Origin: Bacteroidales bacterium
Lineage (GTDB): Bacteria > Bacteroidota > Bacteroidia > Bacteroidales > UBA932
Assembly: GCA_017477335.1 (NCBI GenBank)
Contig: JAFUVY010000015.1
Coordinates: 19,791 to 83,790 of the forward strand
Direction: 5' to 3'
DNA length: 64,000 bases
Each line of letters opens with the position of its first letter. The stretch's first letter is position 1. Below the pieces are notes generated by a model. The model worked only from the letters and a program-made list of their open reading frames with translations. It was not told the origin of the DNA and searched no databases. Of this stretch, positions 51,602 through 61,174 are shown in pieces. A program made the translations under genes and the position numbers.

Positions 51602-52548
51602 TCGCGAAACTCGGAAAAGGCGCGGGCTTCGGCGGCTGCGCCAAATATGATCTGGATCAGAACCATAGGAACAACAAGGATGCACGCCTGCTTGCCGCGG
51701 AAGGCGTCCCGCTCAAGGTAAACCCGGACGGCAGCATAAGCGTCGATGCCCGGGATATCGGCAGGGCTTTCCGCGCCCAGGCGTTGGCCCTGAACCCTGA
51801 CATCAAACAACCTGTCGGCAGGGCGATGCTGGCATTCAACCCCAAAGATACTCCACGCCTCACAGATGAATACATGGTGAAGATCGCCCGGGAGTATATG
51901 GAACGGATGGGCATCATTAACACGCAGTACACCATCGTTCGGCATAGCGAGAAAGAGCACCAGCATGTGCACATCATCTACAATCGTGTGGACAACGACG
52001 GAAAACTCATCAGCGACAGCAACAACTATTACCGGAGTGCCGATATCTGCAAGGGCATCACCCTCAGGGAGGGCCTGGCGATGGGCGAAAGCAAGACGCA
52101 GTCCCGGTCCATCCCCAACGACCCGGAAGAGCGGCTGCGATATGAGATGGCCAAAACTGTCAACAAATGCATCAGCACCGTCAACAGTCTGAAGGGGCTG
52201 CAGATATCCACCGCCCGACATGGAATTACCACGACCATCAAGACCAACCCTAACACCGGAAGCCCCAACGGCATCAGTTTCACGGCCAAGGACGAAAATG
52301 GAACGCCTCATACCTTCAAAGGTTCGTCCCTCGACCGCAGCCTCTCCATCGGCAATATCATGAAAGCCATTTACGGAGAGGACTATGCCCAGACGCAGGC
52401 GACAACGCTGGAAACACAGTCCCATAAAGAAACCCACGGAAGAGGTGCCGATGTCGCCTCCGGCATCGCCGAAATGTTCGGCGAGCGTTCGCGCCGGGAT
52501 GAAGATGAACAAATCGGCCAGAAGAAAGGCCGGGGAATGCATATGTAA
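51598..52548 (+). CDS. MobA/VirD2-type relaxase
   Basis: The 316-residue protein matches the relaxase/mobilisation nuclease family: MIAKLGKGAGFGGCAKYDL at the start, and the three-His metal site HSEKEHQHVHIIYNRVD (HxxxHxHVH type) at about 118-134. The family Tyr nucleophile is most likely one of the Tyr near the N-terminus. It nicks oriT and leads the strand into a recipient through a host conjugation pore, since no transfer genes are present here. The C-terminal region is low-complexity and basic. Confidence 0.9.
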   Translation: MIAKLGKGAGFGGCAKYDLDQNHRNNKDARLLAAEGVPLKVNPDGSISVDARDIGRAFRAQALALNPDIKQPVGRAMLAFNPKDTPRLTDEYMVKIAREYMERMGIINTQYTIVRHSEKEHQHVHIIYNRVDNDGKLISDSNNYYRSADICKGITLREGLAMGESKTQSRSIPNDPEERLRYEMAKTVNKCISTVNSLKGLQISTARHGITTTIKTNPNTGSPNGISFTAKDENGTPHTFKGSSLDRSLSIGNIMKAIYGEDYAQTQATTLETQSHKETHGRGADVASGIAEMFGERSRRDEDEQIGQKKGRGMHM

Positions 52549-52569
52549 TAACCTTAAATACAAAGTATT

Positions 52570-52971
52570 ATGTCGAAAACTAAAGAAATGACCGATGTCG
52601 AGTTCAAGGAAATCGTCATCGGCGAATACGGTCCCAACATTGAAAAGACGCTTAAGCAGGCGGAAGACAACAAGGCCAGGATTATTGCAATAGTCAATGG
52701 CTATAATCAGCAAGTGGAGTATTTGAACCGTCTTTTGAAAGAACGCAAGACCACAGCCGAAGCTGTTCAGTCCCTGGAGAATGAAATCCGTTCAGTAAAT
52801 GCCTCAGTGCGGGATATCAAGTCCGAATTGCAGGAAGTCTCCGGTATCCTCAAGGGAAAGGATTTCAAGGAGCTCACCCGACAACGCACGGACACAGAGT
52901 GGCTTTGGCAGAAGCTTGCCATCTTCTTTATGGTTGCCTTCGGGGTTTCCTGCATCATTGGACTGTTTTAG
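52570..52971 (+). CDS. Coiled-coil membrane protein, mobilisation-linked
   Basis: The 133-residue protein is mostly helical, with a likely coiled coil (about 20-95) and one C-terminal membrane helix (LAIFFMVAFGVSCIIGLF, about 112-130). No family is recognised. It follows the relaxase by 21 bases on the same strand and is probably cotranscribed; similar small tail-anchored proteins accompany mob genes in Bacteroidota elements, but a function is not established. Confidence 0.7.
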   Translation: MSKTKEMTDVEFKEIVIGEYGPNIEKTLKQAEDNKARIIAIVNGYNQQVEYLNRLLKERKTTAEAVQSLENEIRSVNASVRDIKSELQEVSGILKGKDFKELTRQRTDTEWLWQKLAIFFMVAFGVSCIIGLF

Positions 52972-53057
52972 TAGCCGGCTCTGTGAACCATACACGATAA
53001 AAGGCAGATTCTTAGCGAGCACCAATAAAAGATAAACCTTATATGGTAGCAAGTCGC

Positions 53058-53088
53058 TTGGAATTCAGGGAAAAAACATGTACATTTG
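53058..53088 (+). promoter_or_regulatory. Promoter for the structured RNA region
   Basis: TTG (53058-53060) and TACATTTG (53081-53088) are 20 bases apart. The expected start of transcription, near 53095, lies just upstream of a series of nested inverted repeats. Confidence 0.6.
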
Positions 53089-53094
53089 TAAAGT

Positions 53095-53320
53095 TGCCCA
53101 AATGGCGACACGACATACTTAGAAAGCGTTTAGCGATTCCTTACAACTGAATCTGGACAATTCACTATGAACGGGATGAGTGCGACGCTTGCACTGGCTA
53201 TTTCCAGGGCTCATGCCCTTGCTATAGCAGAAAGTGTGAGCATTTCCATTCTTATTCGTTCATAGGCCGTCCAGAGCCGAGTTGTAGGATAAGAGCTAAG
53301 GTGGCCCGCACTTTCTTTTT
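53095..53320 (+). ncRNA. Putative structured RNA (leader or independent sRNA)
   Basis: This region has no good reading frame but many nested complements. Going inward: GAAAG (53122-53126) with CTTTC (53311-53315); TTAGC (53030+100: 53130-53134) with GCTAA (53295-53299); CTTACAACT (53040+100: 53140-53148) with AGTTGTAGG (53280-53288, one G-U); TCTGGAC (53152-53158) with GTCCAGA (53269-53275); CTATGAACG (53165-53173) with CGTTCATAG (53257-53265). Small hairpins AGTGC/GCACT (53179-53195) and AGGGC/GCCCT (53206-53219) sit in the centre. A run of Ts follows the outer stem. This is far more pairing than random sequence shows. It lies 53 bases before the next gene, so it may regulate that gene or be a separate RNA. 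Confidence 0.55.
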
Positions 53321-53372
53321 GTACTTATATTTTAAATCTCGGTCTGGGCTATGCCGGGATGGCAAAATACTT

Positions 53373-54293
53373 ATGGCGAATCGTGTCCCAAAATTACTAT
53401 CAACAGTAATTCTCATGTTCGTATCTATCATGGCCTCTGCGCAAGTTCAGGTGGTCATATGGACTAATCAAAACCTCCATGGAACGATAAAGGTCTACTA
53501 CAACAATAGGTACGCCGGAACTATTACGAAGTATTATTCGTCAGCGCCGGGACCCGGAGCAGCCGGGTGTGTCACTCTTACCATTTCCGGTAATGGGAAT
53601 ACATTTTATGGAGAAGCCCAAGACGGGACCCGATGGTATAGCGAAAAGATGACGTTACATTCCGGTAACTATTATACGATTCGTCTTTATAGTAGTGGAG
53701 CAACTTCTTCTCAGAACAATAGAACTACTTCATATAACAGGACCGGCGGTTCAAGTTCTGGCTATGGGTCTGGATATAGCAATTCAAACGAAAGCGCTGC
53801 ATCTAGAATTGGAGGCCAAATTGGATCAGGGATAGCAAACACTCTCGGTAGTGCCGCAATGCACGCTTCAACAATAAGTATGGAGGGGTACCCGAACCTG
53901 CAGGTGCAAATGGGCTATTCTTCTATGGCAGGGGAATTTGTTGGTGTCGGAACCGATCTGGGCGGATTGGGAGGCGCGTACTTCCAAGGTGCAATATACA
54001 AGAATCTGCTTGCTAAAGATAAAACGAAAGGGCTCGACGCTTGGGCATTGAAAGTTGGTTTTTACGGCGGCAATGAGAAGAATACTTTCAGGTTTAATAT
54101 TTCTCTACCTTACATTTATCGCCTACCCAAAAAGATGGCCGTTGGTATAGAATTGGAGTACGCCCGATATTTCACATCCCGATTAGGCGTGCTTGGAGGT
54201 GTTGGCTTCCATGGATATGATAAAGAGAACCATAAAAGTGGTTTTTTGTTTGATGCAAACATCTGTCTTGTATATAAGATCTTAAGCAATTGA
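53373..54293 (+). CDS. Exported protein of unknown function
   Basis: The 306-residue protein has a signal peptide (MANRVPKLLSTVILMFVSIM to ASAQ). I start at 53373; the frame is open 72 bases further, but that would include the structured RNA tail. The mature part has an N-terminal beta region (about 25-105), a Ser/Asn/Gly-rich linker (about 110-150) and a C-terminal region with repeated aromatic strands (about 180-306) that could be a small beta-barrel or beta-sandwich. No family recognised. It begins a same-strand block of four secreted or lipoprotein genes. Confidence 0.75.
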   Translation: MANRVPKLLSTVILMFVSIMASAQVQVVIWTNQNLHGTIKVYYNNRYAGTITKYYSSAPGPGAAGCVTLTISGNGNTFYGEAQDGTRWYSEKMTLHSGNYYTIRLYSSGATSSQNNRTTSYNRTGGSSSGYGSGYSNSNESAASRIGGQIGSGIANTLGSAAMHASTISMEGYPNLQVQMGYSSMAGEFVGVGTDLGGLGGAYFQGAIYKNLLAKDKTKGLDAWALKVGFYGGNEKNTFRFNISLPYIYRLPKKMAVGIELEYARYFTSRLGVLGGVGFHGYDKENHKSGFLFDANICLVYKILSN

Positions 54294-54297
54294 CAAT

Positions 54298-55782
54298 ATG
54301 GTACATTTTCGAGCAACAAGAGTTATAGTTATCGTGATATGCTTATGTCGGTGCTTGACAGGAGGTTTTGCGCAAGCACCTGTGCATTCCATAGAAGTCG
54401 GGTATATCGATAATTTCAACCGCGGTGACCTCGTTATTATTGATTCTCACTACATTGAGTACTACCTGTACAATTCTAAAAATCAACTTCAGGGAGATAA
54501 ACGTTCCTTCGCGCTTACATGGTCCCCGGTTGATATAGAGAACAATCAATACAAACCCGGGCTTCTCGCCCCAGGAACAGCAATTGCTGAAATAAATGGT
54601 ATCCCCACTAAGAGTATGAGCATTGAACGCTTTTACTCGATAATGGATGAAAAAGATACGTTCTCGCTGGGAGTTGTAGAACATAGGACAGGACTTGTCA
54701 AGACAGTTTATCTTGAAAAACGCAGCCCGATTCAATCTGACGTAGTAAGAGAATGGCTTCCTACCAATATTCAGAGTTATCCAGGATCTCGAAACTGGGA
54801 TATCTACCCACAATCGTATAATAGTTTCTATGGGGGACTGATATCTGTTTCAAAGAAAGAAGCGAGGCAGATTATCTGCGATGAAACAGATATGTGGATA
54901 GAAGAGTATGTAGACGATTCGTTTGATTTCGGCCTTTGTCGGACATATTCTGTAGAGCATCCGGATAGTGATGATGAACAGATCTTCTGGTACTATCTAC
55001 CGATGCCGGATATGATTAGGGTCCAAGGAAATGCCGATTTGCGTTTTTCTGTTGTAAACAAGGGCGCTGCGCCCTATCAAGAAACCCAGAACTACGCTAC
55101 CATTACGAAATACGTTGTGTCATTGGAAATAGTCGCAAAGAATAGGGAAGATGCCGTGGTGTGGAAAATGACAGGGACTTACAACACTGCTAACAGCACC
55201 AGATCTTCTTGGGATTACAGGCCGCTTTGCGAGTGGGCTTGTATTCCTCCAAACGACAGGTCCGTCGTAATTAGAAGAAGTTATATAAAGCGTTGTGGAA
55301 TTATACAGGACGAATCAACGCCCTCAGTCATAGCTTATGTTGAGCCGGGGTCAAGAGCCGAGAAGGCAGGCTTCCAGCCTGGAGATATATTGGTAAAAGC
55401 AGAAGCCGAGGCTAGTTATGAAAAAGCAGACCGTAGTTGGGGGTTAAGAAACGGTCATGGTGATGGAAAGAGTATTAAAATTAAAGTTAATACTTTCCCC
55501 TATGGCTTCTTTGATGACACTACTGCACAATGGGTGCAATCGGATGAGTTCCTTCCGTATCTTGACATTGATGGAATGGAATACCCATATGCTTTGTCTG
55601 TTTGGTTAAATAGTCAGAGGTTCCAGGCCTCCGTTCTCCCTTGGGGGTGTGCCCCAGGGCAGAAAAGTGCCTTTCTAGACTGGCATGTCACTGTAAAAAG
55701 AAACAATCGTAACGTAAAACTGATTCTTCCGCGTGCGCTTAACGACGGATATTTAGTTGTATTAACCAGCTATATACCATGA
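54298..55782 (+). CDS. Secreted PDZ-domain protein
   Basis: The 494-residue protein has a signal peptide (about 1-27, ending GFAQA). A PDZ-like segment is visible near 70-140 (PGTAIAEINGIPTKSMSIER) and a clearer one near 335-400 (YVEPGSRAEKAGFQPGDILV). PDZ domains bind C-terminal peptides, usually in protease or scaffold proteins; no protease catalytic motif is seen. It starts 4 bases after the previous stop and overlaps the next gene by four bases, so the block is one operon. Confidence 0.78.
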   Translation: MVHFRATRVIVIVICLCRCLTGGFAQAPVHSIEVGYIDNFNRGDLVIIDSHYIEYYLYNSKNQLQGDKRSFALTWSPVDIENNQYKPGLLAPGTAIAEINGIPTKSMSIERFYSIMDEKDTFSLGVVEHRTGLVKTVYLEKRSPIQSDVVREWLPTNIQSYPGSRNWDIYPQSYNSFYGGLISVSKKEARQIICDETDMWIEEYVDDSFDFGLCRTYSVEHPDSDDEQIFWYYLPMPDMIRVQGNADLRFSVVNKGAAPYQETQNYATITKYVVSLEIVAKNREDAVVWKMTGTYNTANSTRSSWDYRPLCEWACIPPNDRSVVIRRSYIKRCGIIQDESTPSVIAYVEPGSRAEKAGFQPGDILVKAEAEASYEKADRSWGLRNGHGDGKSIKIKVNTFPYGFFDDTTAQWVQSDEFLPYLDIDGMEYPYALSVWLNSQRFQASVLPWGCAPGQKSAFLDWHVTVKRNNRNVKLILPRALNDGYLVVLTSYIP

Positions 55783-57602
55783 GACAGACTGTAATAGCTT
55801 TGTTTACTGTTTCTATACTGAGCATCTGTCTTTCTTGTAAGAAGGAAGAGGTCATCGAAGAAACGGTAGTTGTTGATGAGATTGCGCAATGGCATATAAC
55901 CCTCGCTGCTAACGCAAAAGAGATGACGTGGTATGATCCATATATAATAGCCAGAAACGGTCATGAAATGTCGGCTCTGTTCCACGACCAAGAGCAGCCG
56001 GGAATGACAGTAATGCTATATGTCAATGCGTGTGAGCGGCTGCAGATACTTCTTGCGGCTACGGATAACAGTGTTATGGTAATGCCGCTAAACTATACAA
56101 CAGATCCAGATGGGAATATTGGACCGGCCATAGTTTTTGACTGCAATGATAAGTTTATGACACTCTCAAGCGGGTATATTTCAGGGGACAACGGGGCTTT
56201 TATCGTTACGGGATCTGTTCCCATGGAAAACACTCAAGTTCAGACCAAAGGGAACCTTGATCCTTGGAATCGCTCGATTATGGATAGTTTCGCCGAGATA
56301 TACAATGATTCTTTCGCTGGCGAAACAATGGAAAAATGGGCCAATCAGCAAGATTTCTTTACCGGCCTTGGAACATATACCCGCTACTTTTTACGTTTTG
56401 CCACCGCAGCAGGGACCGTGTCGCTTTATGAGAATGTTGACAGGGACGAACAACAGAACGCCGCAGACGAATACTATGAGTTTGTAATGAAAGATATGCT
56501 GTTGAAAATAGTTCTCTCTCCTATTCAAGCTCTTCCGGCATCAAATGCTTTATCAACAATGGCTCAACTATTTGCAGAAGAATTATGCGAGGCGTATGGT
56601 TCACAGATCTCTAAAGAAAAGGCAGAAAGTAAAACGACAGAGTGGACAACCATGTCCAGGGCCCTGAGCGAAAGTATGCGCCAGGCTCAAGTACTAAAAA
56701 CAGACAACGCCATTCCCTTTAAAGTTAGTGTCGATATCAGTGATATTGAGGAGACTTCTGCCATGATAAAAGGAGTAGCAGAATATGTGCCGGGAGTCAA
56801 CACTGTGGACATGACAGTTATTGAGAAGGGGTTTTCTGTAACGAGTAAAACGCAGTCTTGGACCATAACTTCGGACGATTTGACTTCCGTAAAGTTAGCG
56901 CTGGAACCTTCAACGCTTTATACAGTAAGGGCTTACGTGAAGACTCTGCGGGGCACATGGGAAAGCAGCGCGAAATCTTTCTATACAAAAGGAATAAAGT
57001 TTGTGTGCTCGCCGGGAAGTTTTGTTTTTAATTACAACGGAGGCAAGGCCTCGACAACTGTTTCTGCAGGAGACGGGGTTAGTTGGCGAGTATTGAAGGG
57101 GCCTTCGTGGTGCACGCTGCAGTGCACGAGATCCGCTATCTATTTATCCGTAGAACAAGCTAAGAAGGACAGATCGGGAGAGATCATTATAGAAGTACAG
57201 AACCACTATGGCGACAAGGAGAAGTACAGTTTGAGCATTGCTCAAGAAGAGTCTTCCTGGGATAATACATCCTGGATTCTTAAAGGGGTGTATTATTGGG
57301 ATGGTTCACCAAGAGATGTCGAAGAGGAGGTAACATTCAAGACAATCAGTACGGGCTATACTGAACATGGTGACGGTTATACATATGATTATTTTGTAAA
57401 TGAATCCGGGCAGGCTATTATGGTATATACTGAACCACATCCTTATTACCCCGATTTAAAGATGGTAGAAACATATTACTTCACCAGAACCGGGGCCGAT
57501 TCTGCAATCGCGACTCTGTCCGGTTATTCTGAGAATCCCGGATTCAATAGCGTTGTTATTGTTAAAACAAGTGGAGAATTCACATGTACAAGAAAGAGAT
57601 AA
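55779..57602 (+). CDS. BACON-like surface lipoprotein
   Basis: The 607-residue protein has a lipoprotein signal (MRQTVIALFTVSILSICLSC, Cys 20). The N-terminal 300 residues are of unknown type; about 310-395 resembles a fibronectin-like region (PSTLYTVRAYVKTLRGTW), and about 400-490 matches a BACON domain (FVCSPGSFVFNYNGGKAS, then SIAQEE). The C-terminal part (about 495-607) is a small beta domain. Function unknown; the build is that of Bacteroidota surface lipoproteins. It overlaps the neighbouring genes by 4 and 19 bases. Confidence 0.75.
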   Translation: MRQTVIALFTVSILSICLSCKKEEVIEETVVVDEIAQWHITLAANAKEMTWYDPYIIARNGHEMSALFHDQEQPGMTVMLYVNACERLQILLAATDNSVMVMPLNYTTDPDGNIGPAIVFDCNDKFMTLSSGYISGDNGAFIVTGSVPMENTQVQTKGNLDPWNRSIMDSFAEIYNDSFAGETMEKWANQQDFFTGLGTYTRYFLRFATAAGTVSLYENVDRDEQQNAADEYYEFVMKDMLLKIVLSPIQALPASNALSTMAQLFAEELCEAYGSQISKEKAESKTTEWTTMSRALSESMRQAQVLKTDNAIPFKVSVDISDIEETSAMIKGVAEYVPGVNTVDMTVIEKGFSVTSKTQSWTITSDDLTSVKLALEPSTLYTVRAYVKTLRGTWESSAKSFYTKGIKFVCSPGSFVFNYNGGKASTTVSAGDGVSWRVLKGPSWCTLQCTRSAIYLSVEQAKKDRSGEIIIEVQNHYGDKEKYSLSIAQEESSWDNTSWILKGVYYWDGSPRDVEEEVTFKTISTGYTEHGDGYTYDYFVNESGQAIMVYTEPHPYYPDLKMVETYYFTRTGADSAIATLSGYSENPGFNSVVIVKTSGEFTCTRKR

Positions 57603-58300
57603 ACACGTTCATCCGGCTATTAACTGTAGGATTTATCCTCCCAGTGTTCTTCCTTTCATGCTCAGAAGAAAAACACGAGGATGCTCCGAAATATACTGTG
57701 ATTGACAAAGGTTTATATGGAGAGAATTCAGATGTTGATGAATTCAATCCGCTGAATGGTCACGATGCGGTCGACCTGGGACTAAGTGTTGACTGGGCTT
57801 CGAACAATCTCGGCGCAAATGTGCCAGAGGATTACGGTAATTACTATGCCTGGGGCGAGACTGAGACTAAAACAGAGTTCAGTTGGTCTACGTATTCCTT
57901 GTGGAAAAGCGATAATAAGAAATATGATGGAGAGGATAATCTTACAATTCTCGAAGATGAAGACGATGCCGCACATGTTCAGTGGGGTGGATTCTGGCGG
58001 ATGCCGACTTCTGAAGAATGGCAGGAGTTGATCGATAATTGCGCGTGGGAGGATTCTGAGCTTAACGGCGTATCAGGAATTCTGATATCCGCAACAAATG
58101 GCAATTCCATTTTTCTCCCCAAGGCCGGGCATAAATATGAGGGCGGCAGCTACTATAGAAGGGGACACGTATGCGATTATTGGGCATCTACTTTAGATGA
58201 ATCATCACCGAAAAAAGGATGTGCAATAAGGGACAACACAATACGGTCTGACTGGAGATACAATGGGTTCGCGATTAGAGCAGTCCTTGACCTTTTTTGA
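57584..58300 (+). CDS. Lipoprotein with Fibrobacter-type paralogous domain
   Basis: The 238-residue lipoprotein (lipobox near FLSC, about residue 26) has a domain (about 60-238) that starts HDAVDLGLSVDWASNNLGAN and continues with YYAWGETETK and WRMPTSEEWQELIDNC, ending in FAIRAVLDLF. This pattern is common in large paralogous families of Bacteroidota and Fibrobacter secreted proteins, often linked to adhesion or ligand binding. It overlaps the previous gene by 19 bases and converges on the defence-like operon. Confidence 0.8.
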   Translation: MYKKEINTFIRLLTVGFILPVFFLSCSEEKHEDAPKYTVIDKGLYGENSDVDEFNPLNGHDAVDLGLSVDWASNNLGANVPEDYGNYYAWGETETKTEFSWSTYSLWKSDNKKYDGEDNLTILEDEDDAAHVQWGGFWRMPTSEEWQELIDNCAWEDSELNGVSGILISATNGNSIFLPKAGHKYEGGSYYRRGHVCDYWASTLDESSPKKGCAIRDNTIRSDWRYNGFAIRAVLDLF

Positions 58301-58324
58301 GTAACAGCGTTATCTTCATCGGGA

Positions 58325-61174
58325 CTATCTATTCCATATGTCAAGCATATACTCCAACATTTCCGATGCAATCACAGGCGCCAGCACTCTCATCACATTA
58401 TCCTCCTCTTTGTAATGGCATCCCGCCAGATCAATGCTGCCAAACCAGAGTAAGGACCGGTCAATAACAGCTGCGCGGATAGGCTGCCGCTCTGTTTCGA
58501 CAAGTTTAACCCCAGCCTTGATAAAGTCTTCGTCCCGAGACGATGGCTTTCGGATAATAATACAACACTCCACTCCACGGACGCCCAGCGATTGCAGCGC
58601 CTTTGCCAAAGCCACCTTCATATACTGCACCGACTCGCAGGAAAGGACAACCGAGGACTGTGCCGCTTCAATATCGCCGACCAGAACCGGAAGGAAAGAT
58701 TCCGGACCAAGAACGATGTTCTGGGGAATCTGATCCAAAACTTCGGACACTTGCCTGGCATAGCCGATAGGTGCATAGCATTTCAGTCGCTTGCCGTACA
58801 TATTGGCAATGACCGGGACATGGATGTCGATATAATCGTAAACCCGTACTTCAGTCTTGCCCTCATAATCCCGATGGAGGCGTCCCGTGTATTGCTGGAC
58901 GATGTTCGGATAGGCAACCGGAAGGGCGATAAAGAGTGTGTCCAGTCTGGGATAATTGAAGCCCTCGCCCACATACTTTCCAGTAGCGATAACTATCAGA
59001 GGCTCCGTCTCAGGGATACTCTTGAGCCGCTCCATCGCCTGGCGCTTCTCCTTGGCCGATGCCGTGCCGACCAATTGAACCATGTTCCTGCAGTAGGGAG
59101 CCAGCATATCAGCTAGGATGGAGATATGGTCTTTCCGCTTGGTCAGGATAATCGGTGTCCGACCTTCGTTCAGCTCGGCCACAGCATCCTGCACAATCAT
59201 TTCATTTCTGGCGCGGTCATTGGCCAGGTCGCCAAGGTATTGCAGGGCGTTTCCTCTCTCCTCTATTGCCCGGAATGGCGTGAATCTCGGAATCAAAACT
59301 CTGCTAAATGATTGCCTGGACATCTGGGCCTTTGCGTCCGACTTATATCGAATGGGCCCGCACTGCATGAAAACGATGGGCGTCATCCCATCTTGACGGG
59401 TGGGAGTTGCCGAAAGCCCGTACACGTATCGAGCATTCACATACTTCAGCACACGCTCATAGCCGATGGCGCCAGAGTGATGGCATTCGTCGGCAATTAC
59501 CATCCCGTAGTTGCGGACAAATGGCTTGACAGCATCTTCCGACAAAGCGGAATTGAATACGGCGATATCTATGATTCCGTGTAATGTGTTCCGGCTTCCG
59601 TCCAGAAGGCCGACCGGAGAAAACGCCTTCCTTCTTCCCCGACCTTTCTTCTCTTCGATGGCAGGCCCTGGTTCATTGATAATCAAAAACTTCTCTATTT
59701 CTTCTTTCCACTGTTCCAGCAGCGCCTTGGAATGGACCAGTATCAGCGTATTTATCCTTCGCCTTGCAATCATTCCAATGGCAGCGACCGTTTTGCCGAA
59801 TGCGGTGGTCGCAGCAAGCACACCGTTATTGTATGAAAGCACTCTTTGGACTGCCGCCTCCTGCTCCGGCCGCAGTTCTCCGGAGAAAGAAACGTCGATT
59901 GTCCTTCCTGCGTTGGTTTGGTCATCCTCCTCCCATGCCGAGAAATTGCTCTGGAGCAGTTCTATCACGGCATCCTCGCATCCCCTTGGCAGTTTGAGGT
60001 AATCCTCTGTCATCTCATAACAACTCACAAGAGACGGTGTATGATAGAGCGGTTTTCTTGCATTGAGCAGTTCATAGTATTTGGGATTCCGGAAGGATGC
60101 CAGGCCTTTCAGGTGCCTGAGCACCTTTCCGGAAACGCTCATAATAGGCACATACAATCCATTCGCCCGGACAAGTTTGACAGGGCCACAAAAATCTTCA
60201 AATGAGATTCTGTCCGGTCTGGGTGTTTCCCATGGTTTTGTCTCAGATGACGAGGACAACTCTATCTGATATGCGTGATTTGCCAGAATAGTTTTAACCT
60301 CATATGCAGTGAGTTTCCGTACCGATGATAAAAACGACCATTGGTCCTTGAAAGCCATGAAGCCCTCATCCACAAATACACTGTTGTCGTTTTTCCGGGC
60401 CAAGCCCTGCAACGGGAGCGCAATCAGGTTCCCGAAGCCACCCTTTGGCAAAAAGTCTTGATTCGGCAAGAATCTGTCATAGGATTTCATATCCAGACGG
60501 ACATTGCTTTCCATGGCGGCACCGATGATAGCGAAGCCTAACCTCCGAGCGTCAGCAGCCAAGACTGGCTCTTCGAAGAATACCCATACATGGGCGCCCT
60601 TGCCGGATCGTGAGCGCTCGATGTACGCAGGGATACCCCAATCTTTACAGACGCGTACGTACGAAAGGATGTCGTCCTGGTAGCCATGCTCACAGTTCTT
60701 GTCATCGAAATCGGCGCACAAGAAGAGAACCGTATTGTCCTCAAGGATAGGATAAATGCCAATTACATCCTTCTCCCTTGCTTCTTTATCCAGATGCTGG
60801 CGAATGACCGATTCCTCAAGTGGGACAAACTCTCTGAAGGGGCAGCCCTCACACTTGTATTTATGCTCTACACATCCATCCGACCACCGATTCTTGCATA
60901 CTGGTTGATAGCCTGCTTTGCCCGCCTTGGAAACAAAGCGCTGAGCAAACACATCTTCCCGACCTCGGAACAAACCCCGGAAAATATCCAGCCGCCGTTG
61001 GATTTCTGTGTTCCTGTCCCGTTCCAGCCGCACAAGGCCACTACCATATTGTGGCGGCTCCGGTTCGCACAACAACGAAGAGCCAGAACCTTTCAGACGG
61101 GCATTCTCCTGCTCCAATTCACGGATACGCGTACGCAAGCGAATGTTTTCGGCCAGAAGTTCTTCGTAAGTCAT
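58325..61174 (-). CDS. Archaeo-eukaryotic primase / superfamily 2 helicase / PLD-like protein (TOTE type)
   Basis: The 949-residue protein starts with a coiled coil (about 1-30) and a Cys cluster (CKNRWSDGC, YKCEGC, about 92-112). Next is an archaeo-eukaryotic primase domain (about 120-290) with FLCADFDDKNC (metal acids), SRSGKGAHVW and LPKGGFGNLIALPLQG, as in TOTE conflict-system proteins. A helicase follows (about 430-800): ATTAFGKT, DECHH, SATPTR, GEGFNYPRLD and QYTGRLHR. The last 110 residues look PLD-like (RAAVIDRSLLWFGSIDL) but the His of the HKD motif is not seen. Its start overlaps the rloB stop by four bases. DNA-linked defence is the likely role. Confidence 0.85.
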   Translation of the reverse strand: MTYEELLAENIRLRTRIRELEQENARLKGSGSSLLCEPEPPQYGSGLVRLERDRNTEIQRRLDIFRGLFRGREDVFAQRFVSKAGKAGYQPVCKNRWSDGCVEHKYKCEGCPFREFVPLEESVIRQHLDKEAREKDVIGIYPILEDNTVLFLCADFDDKNCEHGYQDDILSYVRVCKDWGIPAYIERSRSGKGAHVWVFFEEPVLAADARRLGFAIIGAAMESNVRLDMKSYDRFLPNQDFLPKGGFGNLIALPLQGLARKNDNSVFVDEGFMAFKDQWSFLSSVRKLTAYEVKTILANHAYQIELSSSSETKPWETPRPDRISFEDFCGPVKLVRANGLYVPIMSVSGKVLRHLKGLASFRNPKYYELLNARKPLYHTPSLVSCYEMTEDYLKLPRGCEDAVIELLQSNFSAWEEDDQTNAGRTIDVSFSGELRPEQEAAVQRVLSYNNGVLAATTAFGKTVAAIGMIARRRINTLILVHSKALLEQWKEEIEKFLIINEPGPAIEEKKGRGRRKAFSPVGLLDGSRNTLHGIIDIAVFNSALSEDAVKPFVRNYGMVIADECHHSGAIGYERVLKYVNARYVYGLSATPTRQDGMTPIVFMQCGPIRYKSDAKAQMSRQSFSRVLIPRFTPFRAIEERGNALQYLGDLANDRARNEMIVQDAVAELNEGRTPIILTKRKDHISILADMLAPYCRNMVQLVGTASAKEKRQAMERLKSIPETEPLIVIATGKYVGEGFNYPRLDTLFIALPVAYPNIVQQYTGRLHRDYEGKTEVRVYDYIDIHVPVIANMYGKRLKCYAPIGYARQVSEVLDQIPQNIVLGPESFLPVLVGDIEAAQSSVVLSCESVQYMKVALAKALQSLGVRGVECCIIIRKPSSRDEDFIKAGVKLVETERQPIRAAVIDRSLLWFGSIDLAGCHYKEEDNVMRVLAPVIASEMLEYMLDIWNR

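Noticed and set aside
53095-53320. Retron or OMEGA/IscB guide RNA
   Set aside because: No reverse transcriptase or IscB/TnpB-like gene is nearby in the window.
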